A stretch of DNA of 64,000 nt, from NCBI RefSeq assembly GCF_023554555.1, contig NZ_JAMJWC010000001.1, forward strand, positions 744,001 through 808,000, in the 5' to 3' direction. Position 1 is the stretch's first letter; the number at the start of each line of letters is the position of its first letter. Both the position numbers and the translations under genes were made by a program. The notes beneath the pieces were generated by a model. It was not told the DNA's origin. It worked only from the letters and a program-made list of their open reading frames with translations, and ran no database searches. This document shows, piece by piece, positions 1 through 9,609 of the stretch. The stretch comes from Sphingobacterium sp. lm-10. GTDB taxonomy: Bacteria > Bacteroidota > Bacteroidia > Sphingobacteriales > Sphingobacteriaceae.

Positions 1-3
1 GTC

Positions 4-381
4 CTATTTTGAGCCGTAGCGTTTTACAATACGAAGGGCGCCATATTTTGATACATCGAAATGAGGTTCATCCAACGTCAATTCGGTAGGATAGGGGCCG
101 CCCTTATCAAAGAAATAGATTTTGGTCACACTGCCATAATCGTTGGTGGGGAATAGATCAGCGCATTCCTCATACAACGCACTATTCGGATCACCTACGG
201 TGATGGCATAGATTCTAACAATGGCACCCTTATTTTGCTCATTGCGAACAAAGGCCACTTCCTCAAAGTCGCCGGGTACATCAGCGATAGAAGGCTGTGT
301 ATAACTATCCCATATGAAATAGGCCAATAATAGTGCTAGCGCACCTACAAACCAAACTATTTTACGTGACTTCACTTTCAT
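4..381 (-). CDS. Small membrane-anchored hypothetical protein
   Basis: A 125-residue protein I do not recognise. Residues 9-24 form one hydrophobic segment after a basic N-terminus (MKVKSRK), so it is probably tethered to the inner membrane with the rest outside the cytoplasm. There is no lipobox cysteine, and the remainder looks like a small soluble alpha/beta domain. Its ATG overlaps the stop codon of the upstream FMN reductase gene by ATGA, so the two are probably translationally coupled. The gene is complete; its stop codon lies at the window edge. Confidence 0.6.
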   Translation of the reverse strand: MKVKSRKIVWFVGALALLLAYFIWDSYTQPSIADVPGDFEEVAFVRNEQNKGAIVRIYAITVGDPNSALYEECADLFPTNDYGSVTKIYFFDKGGPYPTELTLDEPHFDVSKYGALRIVKRYGSK

Positions 382-941
382 GATATCTCTTTACTGTCCA
401 ATATTTTTTTCATTTCTCGTTTCGTCTTCCTCACTTTGGCTTCCAATTGACTTCGATACAGCACGTTAGTAATTCCTTTACCGTCTTCAAAGTTTGCAGA
501 AAACTCCGGTAAAGATAAGCTATCCAGTACCGTGCCACCATCAAAAGGCATCCGAGATGCTGCAATGCTTAATACGCCTTGCGCACCGCGCGCGCCCTGA
601 CTAGTAGAAAGTAGGAAAAGGTGGGCATTTTGAAAAGGCTTACGCCCCTTAATTCGGCTCACCCAGTCAATTAAATTCTTGTAACCGGCTGTATAATTGC
701 CATTGTGTTCTGCAAAAGAGATGATAATTAAGTCTGCCGCATCTATGTGAGCGGCAAAATCAATGGCATGTGACGGAATACCACTTTCCTTTTCCCGATC
801 TGCCGAGTAAATCGGCATCTCGAAATCATGAATATGCAAGAGCTCAACCTCATCTTCTTTATAATATTTGGACACGCTGGTCACCAATTTTTGGTTGATA
901 GATTTCGAACTGTTCGAGGCCGCAAATGCTAAAACTTTCAT
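378..941 (-). CDS. NADPH-dependent FMN reductase family protein
   Basis: A 187-residue flavodoxin-fold oxidoreductase of the NADPH-dependent FMN/quinone reductase family. The N-terminus carries the phosphate-binding pattern of the family (FAASNSSKSINQKL, residues 6-19). A central segment (SFAEHNGNYTAGYKNLIDW) corresponds to the flavin-contacting P-E-Y-N/G region, here as A-E-H-N-G. It is expected to be cytoplasmic and to reduce flavin or quinones with NAD(P)H; the physiological substrate cannot be told from sequence. It is followed, with an ATGA overlap, by the small membrane protein gene. Confidence 0.8.
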   Translation of the reverse strand: MKVLAFAASNSSKSINQKLVTSVSKYYKEDEVELLHIHDFEMPIYSADREKESGIPSHAIDFAAHIDAADLIIISFAEHNGNYTAGYKNLIDWVSRIKGRKPFQNAHLFLLSTSQGARGAQGVLSIAASRMPFDGGTVLDSLSLPEFSANFEDGKGITNVLYRSQLEAKVRKTKREMKKILDSKEIS

Positions 942-993
942 GGTTAAAAGTACTATAATCTTCGGTAAAGCACAACCATAAACAAGCTTTCTG

Positions 994-1680
994 CTACGGA
1001 GCAGCTTCTACGACCACTTTTCCTTCCCGACCCGGAGATCCGGAATATACCTGACCTTGTGGAATGCCTCCTAAACGTGGACCGCCCATGCCAATACGGC
1101 TCATTACCAAAGCAATGTCTGTAGGCGGATTCACTCGCCGACCCCCTGGGCTCACATCTATTGTTAAATACTGTTTTGCTTTACGATCCTCTTGTTGTGG
1201 TGTTAGACCGCTGGTAGCGTAGTGAAAAGTAACATTTCCACCATCTCCGTTAGGGTTTGTGCGTGTACCATTCATCGCATCAATGCCTCTAGCAATGACA
1301 TACATGGATTGAAATTTGGCTAGATTTACACTAATATCAAAATTGGAGGCATTATTCTTATTTCCTATACCAGAAAATACCACGTCTTTGCCAATCTCTG
1401 CATAACCAATCTCCAATTTCACGTCTTTCAACCCATAAAACTGCAAAGAAGCGCGGTCTTTCATGATCAAAGTGTCGATACGCACCGTAATGGTAGAATC
1501 ACGTCCTTTATTCTGAAATACTTTTTTCTTCTTTTTTGATAAGACCAGCTTTCCGATATGTTCCTGTATACGATGCTCTTCACTTTTCTCCTGAGCAAAT
1601 ATAGTCGTGCTGTACGATAAGCCTATCATCATCAATAGGCAGAGCGCGAGTGGTAAACTTAGTAAGCGTTTCATAAGCAT
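994..1680 (-). CDS. Exported hypothetical protein
   Basis: A 228-residue protein of unknown function with a clear signal peptide: a basic start, a hydrophobic core LPLALCLLMMIGL, and probable cleavage after residue 29 (TIFAQ). The mature part has a lysine-rich patch (LSKKKKKVFQNK) followed by mostly beta-rich sequence and a glycine/proline-rich tail. An alternative ATG two codons downstream would remove only two residues. It is monocistronic by position, with a repeat-containing spacer upstream. Confidence 0.55.
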   Translation of the reverse strand: MLMKRLLSLPLALCLLMMIGLSYSTTIFAQEKSEEHRIQEHIGKLVLSKKKKKVFQNKGRDSTITVRIDTLIMKDRASLQFYGLKDVKLEIGYAEIGKDVVFSGIGNKNNASNFDISVNLAKFQSMYVIARGIDAMNGTRTNPNGDGGNVTFHYATSGLTPQQEDRKAKQYLTIDVSPGGRRVNPPTDIALVMSRIGMGGPRLGGIPQGQVYSGSPGREGKVVVEAAP

Positions 1681-1772
1681 TTGTCATTAATACTTACTTT
1701 AGACCCTATGCTATGCTAATAGGTTTAATAATCTGTTGAGAGAGCTTATATAGTTGAGAAAGTTAATACCCT

Positions 1773-1920
1773 AGATTGCCGTACCGTCGTTCCTCGGCTT
1801 CGCAAATAAGTCCGCTTTCCGTCATTACGAGAAGGCACGACGAAGTAATCTATTGTAGTTGCGTAATTGTATCCGTTGAAAATTGCCGTACCATCGTGCC
1901 TCGGCTTCGTAAAGACGAAG
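1773..1920. repeat. Degenerate intergenic repeat cluster (REP-like)
   Basis: The spacer between lpxB and the exported protein holds two direct copies of a roughly 32-base unit beginning ATTGCCGTACC, at about 1775 and 1882. Between them lies an inverted, degenerate copy (GTCATTACGAGAAGGCACGA, from about 1821). The same word family (AAGATTGCCAC paired with CGCAATGACG) returns as an inverted repeat at 19.4 kb. It does not code and resembles the dispersed palindromic elements common in Bacteroidota intergenic regions. Confidence 0.6.
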
Positions 1921-1936
1921 TTTCCATCAAAACTTA

Positions 1937-3055
1937 TTACGCATCGCGAAGGTAAGCAATGATCTTGCTAGCGGTTCTTGCCGAAGCACCGGGATCGCCC
2001 AATTTGCTGCGAAGTACATCGTAGTTTTCCAATACACTGGCGCGATGCGCGGCATTGGTTATTAATTCCCCAATCTCATCGCTGATATTACTGGCTGTAC
2101 AATCGCCCTGAATCAACTCATGAACAGAAAGGTAGTCGTTGATCAAGTTGACTAAAGAGATAAATCTCACTTTGATCAATTTTCGAGCAATGGCGATGCT
2201 GATGGGGTTGGCTTTATACACGACCACTTGCGGTACGCGTAGGATTGCCGTTTCTAAGGTAGCTGTACCGCTCGTAACTACCGCGGCTACCGAATGCTTC
2301 AATAAATCGTAGGTTTGGTCGAAAACTACCTTTATGGGCAAGTCCCCAATAATACTACGGTAATACGCTTCGTCAAAGTTTGGAGCTCCAGCAATTACGA
2401 CCTGATGGGAAGGGAATTTGTGGTATAACTCCGCCATTTCTGGCAGAATGCGTTCGATCTCCATCTTCCGGCTGCCGGGTAGCAAGGCAATGATATCTTC
2501 TTTTGGAGAAAGCCCATGGTCGGCGACGAAATTAGCGTTGATCTCATGTTTGCTAATGGCATCCAATAGCGGATTACCTACATAATCTACCTTGTAATGG
2601 TATTCCTTGTAGAAATCCACTTCGAAAGGAAGAATACAAAACATATGATCTACGACCTTTTTGATTTTATAGACTCGCTTCTGATTCCAAGCCCATATTT
2701 TTGGAGAAATGTAATAGCTTGTGGTGATTCCATGCTTCTTGGCAAATTCCGCAATTTTCAAATTGAATCCTGGGAAATCAATCAAGATTACGGTGTCTGG
2801 GCGAGCCCGTAATAGATCTTCTTTCACTATTCGCAGGTTGCGTGCAATGGAAGAAAGGTTCATGACCACCTCTACAAACCCCATAAATGCCATTTGCGAA
2901 GTATGAATCAAGGCTTTTTGGCCAGATTCCGCCTCCATTAAAGATCCACCTACGATGTGAAATTCGGCTTCTTGATCCTGCTCTTTTAATGCTTTTATCA
3001 GGTTCGCTCCATGTAGATCTCCAGAAGCTTCACCCGCTATGATATAATATTTCAT
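1937..3055 (-). CDS. lpxB: Lipid-A-disaccharide synthase
   Basis: LpxB (GT19 family) transfers 2,3-diacyl-glucosamine-1-phosphate from UDP-2,3-diacylglucosamine onto lipid X to make the tetraacyl disaccharide of lipid A, at the inner face of the cytoplasmic membrane. The 372-residue length is normal. The N-terminal signature AGEASGDLHGANLIKAL (residues 7-23), the central PGFNLKIAEFAKKHGI region and the C-terminal VVTSGTATLE donor-site motif are all present. It lies 28 bases downstream of the BNR-repeat gene on the same strand. Its presence shows a lipopolysaccharide-type outer membrane. Confidence 0.95.
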   Translation of the reverse strand: MKYYIIAGEASGDLHGANLIKALKEQDQEAEFHIVGGSLMEAESGQKALIHTSQMAFMGFVEVVMNLSSIARNLRIVKEDLLRARPDTVILIDFPGFNLKIAEFAKKHGITTSYYISPKIWAWNQKRVYKIKKVVDHMFCILPFEVDFYKEYHYKVDYVGNPLLDAISKHEINANFVADHGLSPKEDIIALLPGSRKMEIERILPEMAELYHKFPSHQVVIAGAPNFDEAYYRSIIGDLPIKVVFDQTYDLLKHSVAAVVTSGTATLETAILRVPQVVVYKANPISIAIARKLIKVRFISLVNLINDYLSVHELIQGDCTASNISDEIGELITNAAHRASVLENYDVLRSKLGDPGASARTASKIIAYLRDA

Positions 3056-3083
3056 GCTTACTTTTTACGCTTGTACTAATGGC

Positions 3084-4100
3084 CTACCTCCAAAGAAGTA
3101 CGCTGATTTGCCCGTTACTACCTGCCAGATAAACTCTTTTTCCAGATTTGGATTTTCCAACTACGTTGAAACTGTCGGTCGAAATGGTGTTCCAATGCTG
3201 TCCTCCATCTTCAGAAATATCCGTACCCGAAGTGCCCGTTGCCACCAATCTTTGTTTGGTGATGTATTTCACGGCAGATCGATACCCACCCACAGGCTGT
3301 ATTGGCTTTATCCAGTTATCGCCCCCATCATAGGTAAGGTATACATTATGCTCATTATGCTGATCATTCATATAATCTCCTCCAACGACCACACCAATCT
3401 GGTCATTCCAAAAACTAAGGGAAAATATACCTTGACTTGCTGCTCCACTGATAATGGGTGTCAGCATTTTGTACATCAACATCTTCTTTTCGTTTCTGCG
3501 AAATACGGCAGCAAAGGAGCCACCGCTGCCAATCCAAAGATTGTCGCCTTGTAATTGTAATCCAGAACCACTCGCCGCAAAACCAACCTCGCCAGGCTCC
3601 GCAAATAGCAACAAGCTGCCCGAAACATCCGTCCAGGTTTTTCCCCGATCAGTCGTCTGCAACAATTGAAAGAAACCGTCGATTGGATCGCCTATGGCAA
3701 AGCCACGATTACCCTGAAAGTCCATACCATTCAGGAAGATCTCCGGATCATCATTATGGTATACTTGCTCCCAGGATTTTCCGCCATCCACCGTGCGTAA
3801 AATCACCGCAGGAGAACCCGCACTCACGATAACTGCCTCGTTCTTACTAAAAACGGCAATATCTCTGAAATCTGTATCGGAATATTCTTTAGGACCCACC
3901 CATTCCCATGTTTTACCCTGATCGGTAGATCTGCCCACCGTACCACGTGTACCGCTGACCCATACGACGCGTTCACCGTGTGTGTCTAGTCCACGAAACC
4001 CACTTTCAGGATGTTTGGTTAGTGGACTAATGCTTTGTCCGAAGGTTGCTAGAGATAGGAGGCATAAGATACCTGTAAAAAATGATAAGGATAGTTTCAT
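3084..4100 (-). CDS. Exported YCF48/BNR-repeat beta-propeller protein
   Basis: A 338-residue exported protein with a signal peptide (hydrophobic core FFTGILCLLSLATFG, cleavage near residue 22). It has repeated BNR/Asp-box-like motifs such as STDQGKTWEW, TVDGGKSWEQ, TTDRGKTWTD, TYDGGDNWIK and SEDGGQHWNT, spaced 45-70 residues apart. This fits a sialidase-like or YCF48-type beta-propeller. Known relatives in Bacteroidota are annotated as 'oxidoreductase' or photosystem-assembly-like without a proven enzymatic role, so I infer only a periplasmic or surface propeller. lpxB follows after 28 bases. Confidence 0.75.
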   Translation of the reverse strand: MKLSLSFFTGILCLLSLATFGQSISPLTKHPESGFRGLDTHGERVVWVSGTRGTVGRSTDQGKTWEWVGPKEYSDTDFRDIAVFSKNEAVIVSAGSPAVILRTVDGGKSWEQVYHNDDPEIFLNGMDFQGNRGFAIGDPIDGFFQLLQTTDRGKTWTDVSGSLLLFAEPGEVGFAASGSGLQLQGDNLWIGSGGSFAAVFRRNEKKMLMYKMLTPIISGAASQGIFSLSFWNDQIGVVVGGDYMNDQHNEHNVYLTYDGGDNWIKPIQPVGGYRSAVKYITKQRLVATGTSGTDISEDGGQHWNTISTDSFNVVGKSKSGKRVYLAGSNGQISVLLWR

Positions 4101-4126
4101 AAGCTTAGTGCATATTGGTCATTTAA

Positions 4127-4786
4127 CTAGGTAAGTTCGCTCATCAGCTTGTCGAAAGCGGTTTGTAACTGTTCCAACTGTTGTTCCAGGTTGGCCACTC
4201 GATCAGTCAATGCGGTTATCTGTTCGCTAGAACCAGCTCTCGTGGAAGGCTGATCTGATTCATACTCCTCCTCGTTAAACTCTGTTAGTAGTTGGATGTA
4301 TCTAATCTCCTTTTGTCCAGTGCGTTTTGGAGCAATTTTAACAAAGGATGGCTCATGGCTTTCCAACTTGCTCAACAATTGAGAAACCTCGTCAATCGAT
4401 TCAAAATCATACAGACGTCCGGCGTTACTATTTATTTCTCCGGCGGTTAGCGGGCCGCGAAGTAATAACAGACATATAATGGCTAATTCTTGTGGCAATA
4501 GCGGGTATTGTATGGCCAAATTGTGTTTGTACTTCACAGAACGGCTACCGCCACCAACTACAGTCGACACTAAGCCAAGCTTTCGTAAGCTATCCAGCGC
4601 GACGATTATAGTGTTTTCTTCGTATTGAACAACGGGTCGTCGAGAAGTCTTTTGATTACAGGCGGTCTGTAGCCCATTCAACGTGAGCGGATAATACTCT
4701 GGAGTCGTCTTTGCTTTCTCCAATAACACGCCTATTACACGTGCTTCTTCAGAATTTAATAGGGGTAGCGGCTTATGTTCTTCCAT
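4127..4786 (-). CDS. yceH: YceH family (DUF480) protein
   Basis: A 219-residue protein matching the YceH/DUF480 family: two tandem winged-helix-like domains. The start PLLNSEEARVIGVLLEKAKT and the TPEYYPLTLNGLQTACNQK segment are diagnostic, followed by a LLLRGPLTAGEI block about 100 residues on. The C-terminus (about residues 185-217) is a predicted coiled coil (EQITALTDRVANLEQQLEQL), common in the family. The molecular function is not established. It lies between the BNR gene and fmt on the same strand. Confidence 0.88.
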   Translation of the reverse strand: MEEHKPLPLLNSEEARVIGVLLEKAKTTPEYYPLTLNGLQTACNQKTSRRPVVQYEENTIIVALDSLRKLGLVSTVVGGGSRSVKYKHNLAIQYPLLPQELAIICLLLLRGPLTAGEINSNAGRLYDFESIDEVSQLLSKLESHEPSFVKIAPKRTGQKEIRYIQLLTEFNEEEYESDQPSTRAGSSEQITALTDRVANLEQQLEQLQTAFDKLMSELT

Positions 4787-4857
4787 CTATATTGCTTTTG
4801 TAGGGCTTTTATACGATGTGGTAAGTTACATATATTTTTGCTTGGATTGTAGTGTTA

Positions 4858-5772
4858 TTAGAAGCGATAGCCTCGTAAAAAATCTGCTATGGTCATGCGT
4901 TTCTTGCCCTCAATCTGTATCAATTTTAGATCAAGATAGCTGTCGGCACAGGCGAAACGCAGATACGTTTTATGATCTGTTTCGTACTCTCCGGGCGCAC
5001 TATTAGGTTTTTCTTCCAGTAGTGCTGTTTCATATATTTTTAGCACCTTGCCTTGTAGTGTAGTAAATGCGGTAGGATAGGGACTCAGTCCGCGGATAAG
5101 ATTGTAGACCTCTCTGCCCGGTTTGTTCCAATCGATCACACAATCTTCCTTAAATATTTTTGGCGCATGTTTCCAATTTTTCCCTGCCATATCATCTTGC
5201 GGAATTGGTTTTAGCGTGCCATCCCTCAAAGCGGCTACGGTATCTAACAGTAATCTAGCGCCAGCTTGCATTAAGTGATCATGTAGATCTCCTGCATTAT
5301 CTGTTTCTTTGATAGCAACTTCCTGCTGCAACAAGACGTTTCCCGTATCAATTTCGTGCTGTAATAAGAATGTTGTCACGCCCGAAACCTTTTCTCCATT
5401 GATCAACGCATGGTTGATTGGGGCGGCACCACGATAATTTGGAAGGAGCGAAGCATGTACATTAACAGTGCCGTGTGCCGGCATATTCCATACTGCTTCT
5501 GGCAACATGCGAAATGCGACGACGATTTGTAGGTCTGCTTGATACGATTTAAGGTTTTCCAGAAACGGAGGATCGCGCAGTTTCTCGGGTTGCAGCACCG
5601 GGATATGATGTGTTACGGCATATTGTTTTACGGCCGATTCGTGCATTTTCTGACCGCGACCTGCGGGTTTGTCTGGAGTAGTTACAACGGCCACCACCTT
5701 TTCGCCCGCTTGTAAAAGTGCATCAAGGGAGGCCACCGCGAAATCCGGTGTTCCCATAAATATAATTCGCAT
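4858..5772 (-). CDS. fmt: Methionyl-tRNA formyltransferase
   Basis: Fmt formylates the methionyl group of initiator tRNA using 10-formyl-tetrahydrofolate. It has 304 residues, normal length. The N-terminal formyltransferase domain carries the catalytic triad Asn104 and His106 in NVHASLLPNYRGAAPINHA and Asp142 in HEIDTGN. The folate-binding start RIIFMGTPDFAV is intact. The C-terminal OB-like tRNA-binding domain follows from about residue 205. It is divergent from the permease gene at 5865, with a 92-base spacer. Confidence 0.95.
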   Translation of the reverse strand: MRIIFMGTPDFAVASLDALLQAGEKVVAVVTTPDKPAGRGQKMHESAVKQYAVTHHIPVLQPEKLRDPPFLENLKSYQADLQIVVAFRMLPEAVWNMPAHGTVNVHASLLPNYRGAAPINHALINGEKVSGVTTFLLQHEIDTGNVLLQQEVAIKETDNAGDLHDHLMQAGARLLLDTVAALRDGTLKPIPQDDMAGKNWKHAPKIFKEDCVIDWNKPGREVYNLIRGLSPYPTAFTTLQGKVLKIYETALLEEKPNSAPGEYETDHKTYLRFACADSYLDLKLIQIEGKKRMTIADFLRGYRF

Positions 5773-5831
5773 CGTATGTATAAATGTTTTTGTAGTTTGT
5801 TTCCCGTCAATTCAGGGATGACATTTTTTAT

Positions 5832-5839
5832 TAACTTTG
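5832..5839 (+). promoter_or_regulatory. Bacteroidota -7 element upstream of the permease gene
   Basis: TAACTTTG matches the Bacteroidota -7 consensus TAnnTTTG and lies 33 bases before the proposed TTG start, predicting a short leader of about 20 bases. No TTG is found at the ideal 19-21-base spacing upstream, so support comes from the -7 element and position only. Confidence 0.4.
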
Positions 5840-5864
5840 CGAAGTTACAAAATAAAATTTCAGC

Positions 5865-7082
5865 TTGAATTTCTCCTATTTTTTAGCCAGACGGATCACG
5901 CTTTTCGGTCAAAGAACGTTCTCGAAGATGATTATTCGGGTTACGATTGGCGCGCTGAGCCTGGCCATACTCGCCATTATTATGGCGGTGGCCATCCTCA
6001 AAGGATTCAAGCAGGAGATTACCGATAAGCAGCGGGGGTTTTTCGGAGATATTATGATCGTTAAGAACGATGTTTCTACCTCCTACGAGAACACTCCCAT
6101 CTCTCTTTCCAGCTCAAAAATCGATTCCCTACGACAGCTTCCCAATGTAGAAGGTGTCTACCCGTTTGCCACAAAAGCCGGTATTATTCATGTGAACAGT
6201 GAAGTAGAGGGTGTATTGATCAAAGGTATTGATGCCAACTACCGGCAAGACTTCCTATCGCGCATGCTGGTGGAAGGAGATACGGTTAATTTTGCCGCGG
6301 AAAATGCCAATAATCAAATTTTGGTGTCTCAACAAACGGCCAATCGTTTGCATCTGAAAGTTGGCGATAGCTTTATTATGTATTTTGTGCAGCATCCTGT
6401 ACGTAAACGAAAGCTGGAGGTCAAGGGAATTTATACCACACATTCTGAAGAGCTAGATAAGATGTATATCATTGGCTCGCTTGACCTCATTCGGCGTATC
6501 AATGATATGGCAGCAAAAGATGTAGGCGGCTATGAGATTCGTATTAAAGATTTTACGCAACTGGCGATGACTTCGCAGGTTGTAGAAGATAATCTGCCGA
6601 TACAGATGGTAACCACCAATGTGGTAGAGCAAATGCCCGATGTATTCAACTGGCTAGAGTTATTGGATATGAATGATAGCGTCATCTTTGTATTGATGGT
6701 CATCGTAGCGCTGATTAACTTAATATCCGCTTTGCTGATCAATATTTTGGAGCGATCTAGCATGATCGGTATTCTAAAGGCACTGGGAATGCGTAATACG
6801 CAACTTCGTAAAGTGTTTTTATATAACTCATTGTATCTCATTGGTTATGGCTTGCTGATCGGTAATATATTGGCCATCGCCCTTTATTTCTTTCAAAAGA
6901 GTACACAATTTTTTAAATTAGATCCCAGTATCTATTACGTTTCCTTTGTTCCTGTCCAAATAAGCTGGTACGAGATTGTATCACTCAATGTGGCATTAGT
7001 AGGCATTGTGCTGATCGTATTGATTATTCCATCCATGCTAATCAGTCGCATCTCACCTATAAAAACCATCCAGTTTAAGTAA
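5865..7082 (+). CDS. FtsX-like ABC transporter permease (LolC/LolE family)
   Basis: A 405-residue inner-membrane permease with the MacB/FtsX architecture. There is one N-terminal transmembrane helix (about residues 28-48), a large periplasmic domain (about 50-265) and three C-terminal helices (about 273-297, 320-343, 370-393). Family relatives (LolC/E) release lipoproteins from the inner membrane together with LolD; no ATPase gene is adjacent here. The start codon is TTG (LNFSYFLARR...). It is chosen because the conserved family N-terminus begins exactly there and no ATG lies closer. It is divergent from fmt. Confidence 0.85.
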   Translation: MNFSYFLARRITLFGQRTFSKMIIRVTIGALSLAILAIIMAVAILKGFKQEITDKQRGFFGDIMIVKNDVSTSYENTPISLSSSKIDSLRQLPNVEGVYPFATKAGIIHVNSEVEGVLIKGIDANYRQDFLSRMLVEGDTVNFAAENANNQILVSQQTANRLHLKVGDSFIMYFVQHPVRKRKLEVKGIYTTHSEELDKMYIIGSLDLIRRINDMAAKDVGGYEIRIKDFTQLAMTSQVVEDNLPIQMVTTNVVEQMPDVFNWLELLDMNDSVIFVLMVIVALINLISALLINILERSSMIGILKALGMRNTQLRKVFLYNSLYLIGYGLLIGNILAIALYFFQKSTQFFKLDPSIYYVSFVPVQISWYEIVSLNVALVGIVLIVLIIPSMLISRISPIKTIQFK

Positions 7083-7155
7083 GATGTTTCCATCTGGTGT
7101 TTTTTGGTATTGTTTTGGTTGCCTTATCCACAAACAACGCTAAAATATTTACATC

Positions 7156-8430
7156 ATGGCCGAAAAAATTTCTTTAGGAGCGGATGGATCACTACAAGTT
7201 CCTCAACACCCCATTATCCCTTTTATCATTGGTGACGGTATTGGACCGGATATTTGGCATGCAGCAGTACGCGTTTTCGATGCCGCGGTATCTCAGGCAT
7301 ATGGTGATGAAAAAAAGGTAGCTTGGAAAGAAGTTTTGGCGGGTGAGAAAGCCTTTAATGAAACGGGAAGCTGGCTTCCAGACAATACAATCGACGCGTT
7401 TAGAGAATACCTTGTTGGCATAAAAGGCCCCTTAACTACGCCGGTAGGTGGTGGTATACGTTCGCTGAATGTGGCGTTAAGAAAAGCATTGGATTTGTAC
7501 GTATGTCTTCGACCTACGAAATGGTACCCGGGCACGCCTTCTCCGGTGAAGCATCCGGAGTATGTAGATATGATGATCTTTCGAGAAAATACAGAAGATA
7601 TTTATGTAGGAATAGAATATGCCGCGGATTCCGAAGAAAGCGTTCGGCTTCAACAATTTCTTGATCAAGATCTGAAGCTGGATTATGATTTTCGTCCGAA
7701 CACTGGGTTGGGGATCAAAGTAGTATCTGAAGAAGGTACGAAACGATTAGTACGCGCTGCGATAAACTATGCCTTAGCACAAAAAAGATCCTCCGTTGCT
7801 ATTGTTCACAAAGGGAACATTATGAAATATACCGAGGGAGCTTTCAAAAACTGGGCTTATGAAGTGGCCGAGCAAGAGTTTGGCGAGCAGGTCTATACTT
7901 GGGGACAGTGGGAGAAAACAAAGGCGGAAAAAGGGCAGGAGGAAGCAAATAAGGAACAGCAAATCGCTGAAGAGGGAGGTAAATTGATTATTAAGGATGT
8001 CATTGCAGATAATTTTCTACAACAAATCCTACTTGCACCTCGAGACTATTCTGTGATTGCTACGCTCAATTTAAATGGAGATTATGTATCTGACGCACTG
8101 GCTGCCATCGTTGGCGGAATCGGAATTGCACCGGGTGCTAATATTAATTACCAAACCGGACATGCTATTTTCGAAGCTACACACGGTACAGCACCACGCT
8201 TTGCCAATACGGATACGATGAATCCATCATCCGTGATCCTGAGCGGTGTGATGCTGTTTGAGTACTTGGGCTGGCACGAAGTGGCTTCGATTATTACACA
8301 GGCATTGGCCAAAACGATCGAGGAGAAAACCGTAACTATTGATTTCTACAATCAAATGGATAATGCCACCTTATTGAAGACAAGCGCTTTCGCCGATCAA
8401 ATCATTTCAAACTTTAATCGCACCAAATAA
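7156..8430 (+). CDS. icd: NADP-dependent isocitrate dehydrogenase
   Basis: A 424-residue protein of the homodimeric E. coli-type Icd, which oxidises isocitrate to 2-oxoglutarate in the TCA cycle with NADP. The isocitrate-binding segment [13 protein letters not shown] is present (residues 98-110; Ser103 corresponds to the regulatory phosphorylated serine of E. coli). So are the metal-binding [10 protein letters not shown] motif and the cofactor region [10 protein letters not shown]. The length matches the family. The lysine/glutamate-rich insert at about 255-275 is a normal surface feature. No aceK kinase is seen in the window. Confidence 0.95.
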   Translation: MAEKISLGADGSLQVPQHPIIPFIIGDGIGPDIWHAAVRVFDAAVSQAYGDEKKVAWKEVLAGEKAFNETGSWLPDNTIDAFREYLVGIKGPLTTPVGGGIRSLNVALRKALDLYVCLRPTKWYPGTPSPVKHPEYVDMMIFRENTEDIYVGIEYAADSEESVRLQQFLDQDLKLDYDFRPNTGLGIKVVSEEGTKRLVRAAINYALAQKRSSVAIVHKGNIMKYTEGAFKNWAYEVAEQEFGEQVYTWGQWEKTKAEKGQEEANKEQQIAEEGGKLIIKDVIADNFLQQILLAPRDYSVIATLNLNGDYVSDALAAIVGGIGIAPGANINYQTGHAIFEATHGTAPRFANTDTMNPSSVILSGVMLFEYLGWHEVASIITQALAKTIEEKTVTIDFYNQMDNATLLKTSAFADQIISNFNRTK

Positions 8431-8487
8431 GATATTCCAACCCTTTTTTTGCAATTTTGAGCGCCACAGTATACGGCTTGCCACGAT

Positions 8488-9543
8488 ATGTATAATTTTA
8501 AAAATGATTACGCAGAGGGTGCACACCCATCTATATTAAACCGTTTGATAGAGACCAACCTGGTGCAGCAGTCAGGATATGGAGAAGATGAGTATGGTTT
8601 GCGGGCGAAGGAATTACTGAAGGAAAAGCTGGGAAACAAATGGGCTACTATTCATTTTGTTTCCGGTGGTACGCAAGCCAACCTGTTGGTTATCTCCTCT
8701 TTATTGCGCCCGCACGAAGCAGTGATCAGTGCTACATCAGGTCATATCTATACGAATGAAGCTGGCGCTATTGAAGCGGTTGGTCATAAGGTAATCGGCA
8801 TCGCTACAACAGATGGTAAATTGAAAGCCGCTGACATTGAAAAAGTACTGGAATCGTATAACCTGAAACCCCATGTGGTAAAACCTAGGCTAGTTTACAT
8901 TTCCAATACTACCGAGATGGGTACCGTATATTCTAAAACCGAATTGCAGGATCTCTATGCGCAGTGCAAAGCAAATAGTCTGTTGCTTTTTCTAGATGGT
9001 GCAAGACTAGGACACGCCTTAATGGCTCCAGGAAGTGATTTGTTGCTGGAAGATGTGAGTCGATTTACGGATGTATTTTATATGGGAGCTACTAAGAATG
9101 GTGGCTTGTTAGGAGAGGCCATCATATTTAATCATAGCGGAGTGGGAGCGGAATTCGACTATATCATGAAACAAAAAGGAGCTTTGCTAGCTAAAGGTCG
9201 CCTTTTAGGCGTGCAATTTCTCTGTCTTTTTGAAGGAGAACTGTATCTCAAGCTGGCTCAACATGCCAACTTGATGGCGGCTAAGATTGCGCAGGCCATC
9301 AAAAAGGAAGGATACCACTTCTTATCACTACCGCAGTCTAACCAGCTATTTCCGATCTTACCGATGGCTTTGATCCAGAAATTGACGGAAAAGTATCAGT
9401 TTTATATTTGGCAAAAGGTGGATGAGAAAGAAGCCGCTGTGCGCCTGATTACATCCTGGGCCACTCCGGAAGATGTCGTGGACGAGTTGATTCAAGATAT
9501 ACGTCTCTTCGCACCCGAGGGTGTACCAGTAAACCTTTCGTAA
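8488..9543 (+). CDS. ltaE: Low-specificity threonine aldolase (PLP enzyme)
   Basis: A 351-residue fold-type I PLP enzyme of the threonine aldolase/beta-eliminating lyase family, cleaving threonine or allo-threonine to glycine and acetaldehyde. The PLP lysine lies in FYMGATKNGGLLGEA. The cofactor-stacking and aspartate regions are present as HFVSGGTQAN and LLFLDGARLGHAL. The start DYAEGAHPSILNRL is typical of the family. It lies 57 bases after icd. Stereospecificity cannot be judged from sequence. Confidence 0.88.
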   Translation: MYNFKNDYAEGAHPSILNRLIETNLVQQSGYGEDEYGLRAKELLKEKLGNKWATIHFVSGGTQANLLVISSLLRPHEAVISATSGHIYTNEAGAIEAVGHKVIGIATTDGKLKAADIEKVLESYNLKPHVVKPRLVYISNTTEMGTVYSKTELQDLYAQCKANSLLLFLDGARLGHALMAPGSDLLLEDVSRFTDVFYMGATKNGGLLGEAIIFNHSGVGAEFDYIMKQKGALLAKGRLLGVQFLCLFEGELYLKLAQHANLMAAKIAQAIKKEGYHFLSLPQSNQLFPILPMALIQKLTEKYQFYIWQKVDEKEAAVRLITSWATPEDVVDELIQDIRLFAPEGVPVNLS

Positions 9544-9570
9544 TACTTTTTAATTCTTGGGTATTCTTGC

Positions 9571-9578
9571 TATTTTTG
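9571..9578 (+). promoter_or_regulatory. Possible -7 element of metA
   Basis: TATTTTTG fits TAnnTTTG and lies 32 bases before the metA start codon. The nearest upstream TTG is at a poor spacing (11 bases), so this is a weak candidate. Confidence 0.3.
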
Positions 9579-9609
9579 CTACTTCAATACGCTAGGGAAA
9601 GAACGGGAT

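Noticed and set aside
3054..3554. A 166-codon plus-strand frame opposite the BNR-repeat gene
   Set aside because: The minus-strand BNR protein has a signal peptide and repeated motifs throughout, whereas this frame has low-complexity, shadow-like sequence.
9544..9609. SAM riboswitch upstream of metA
   Set aside because: The 66-base spacer is too short and lacks the paired, purine-rich core of any SAM riboswitch class I know.
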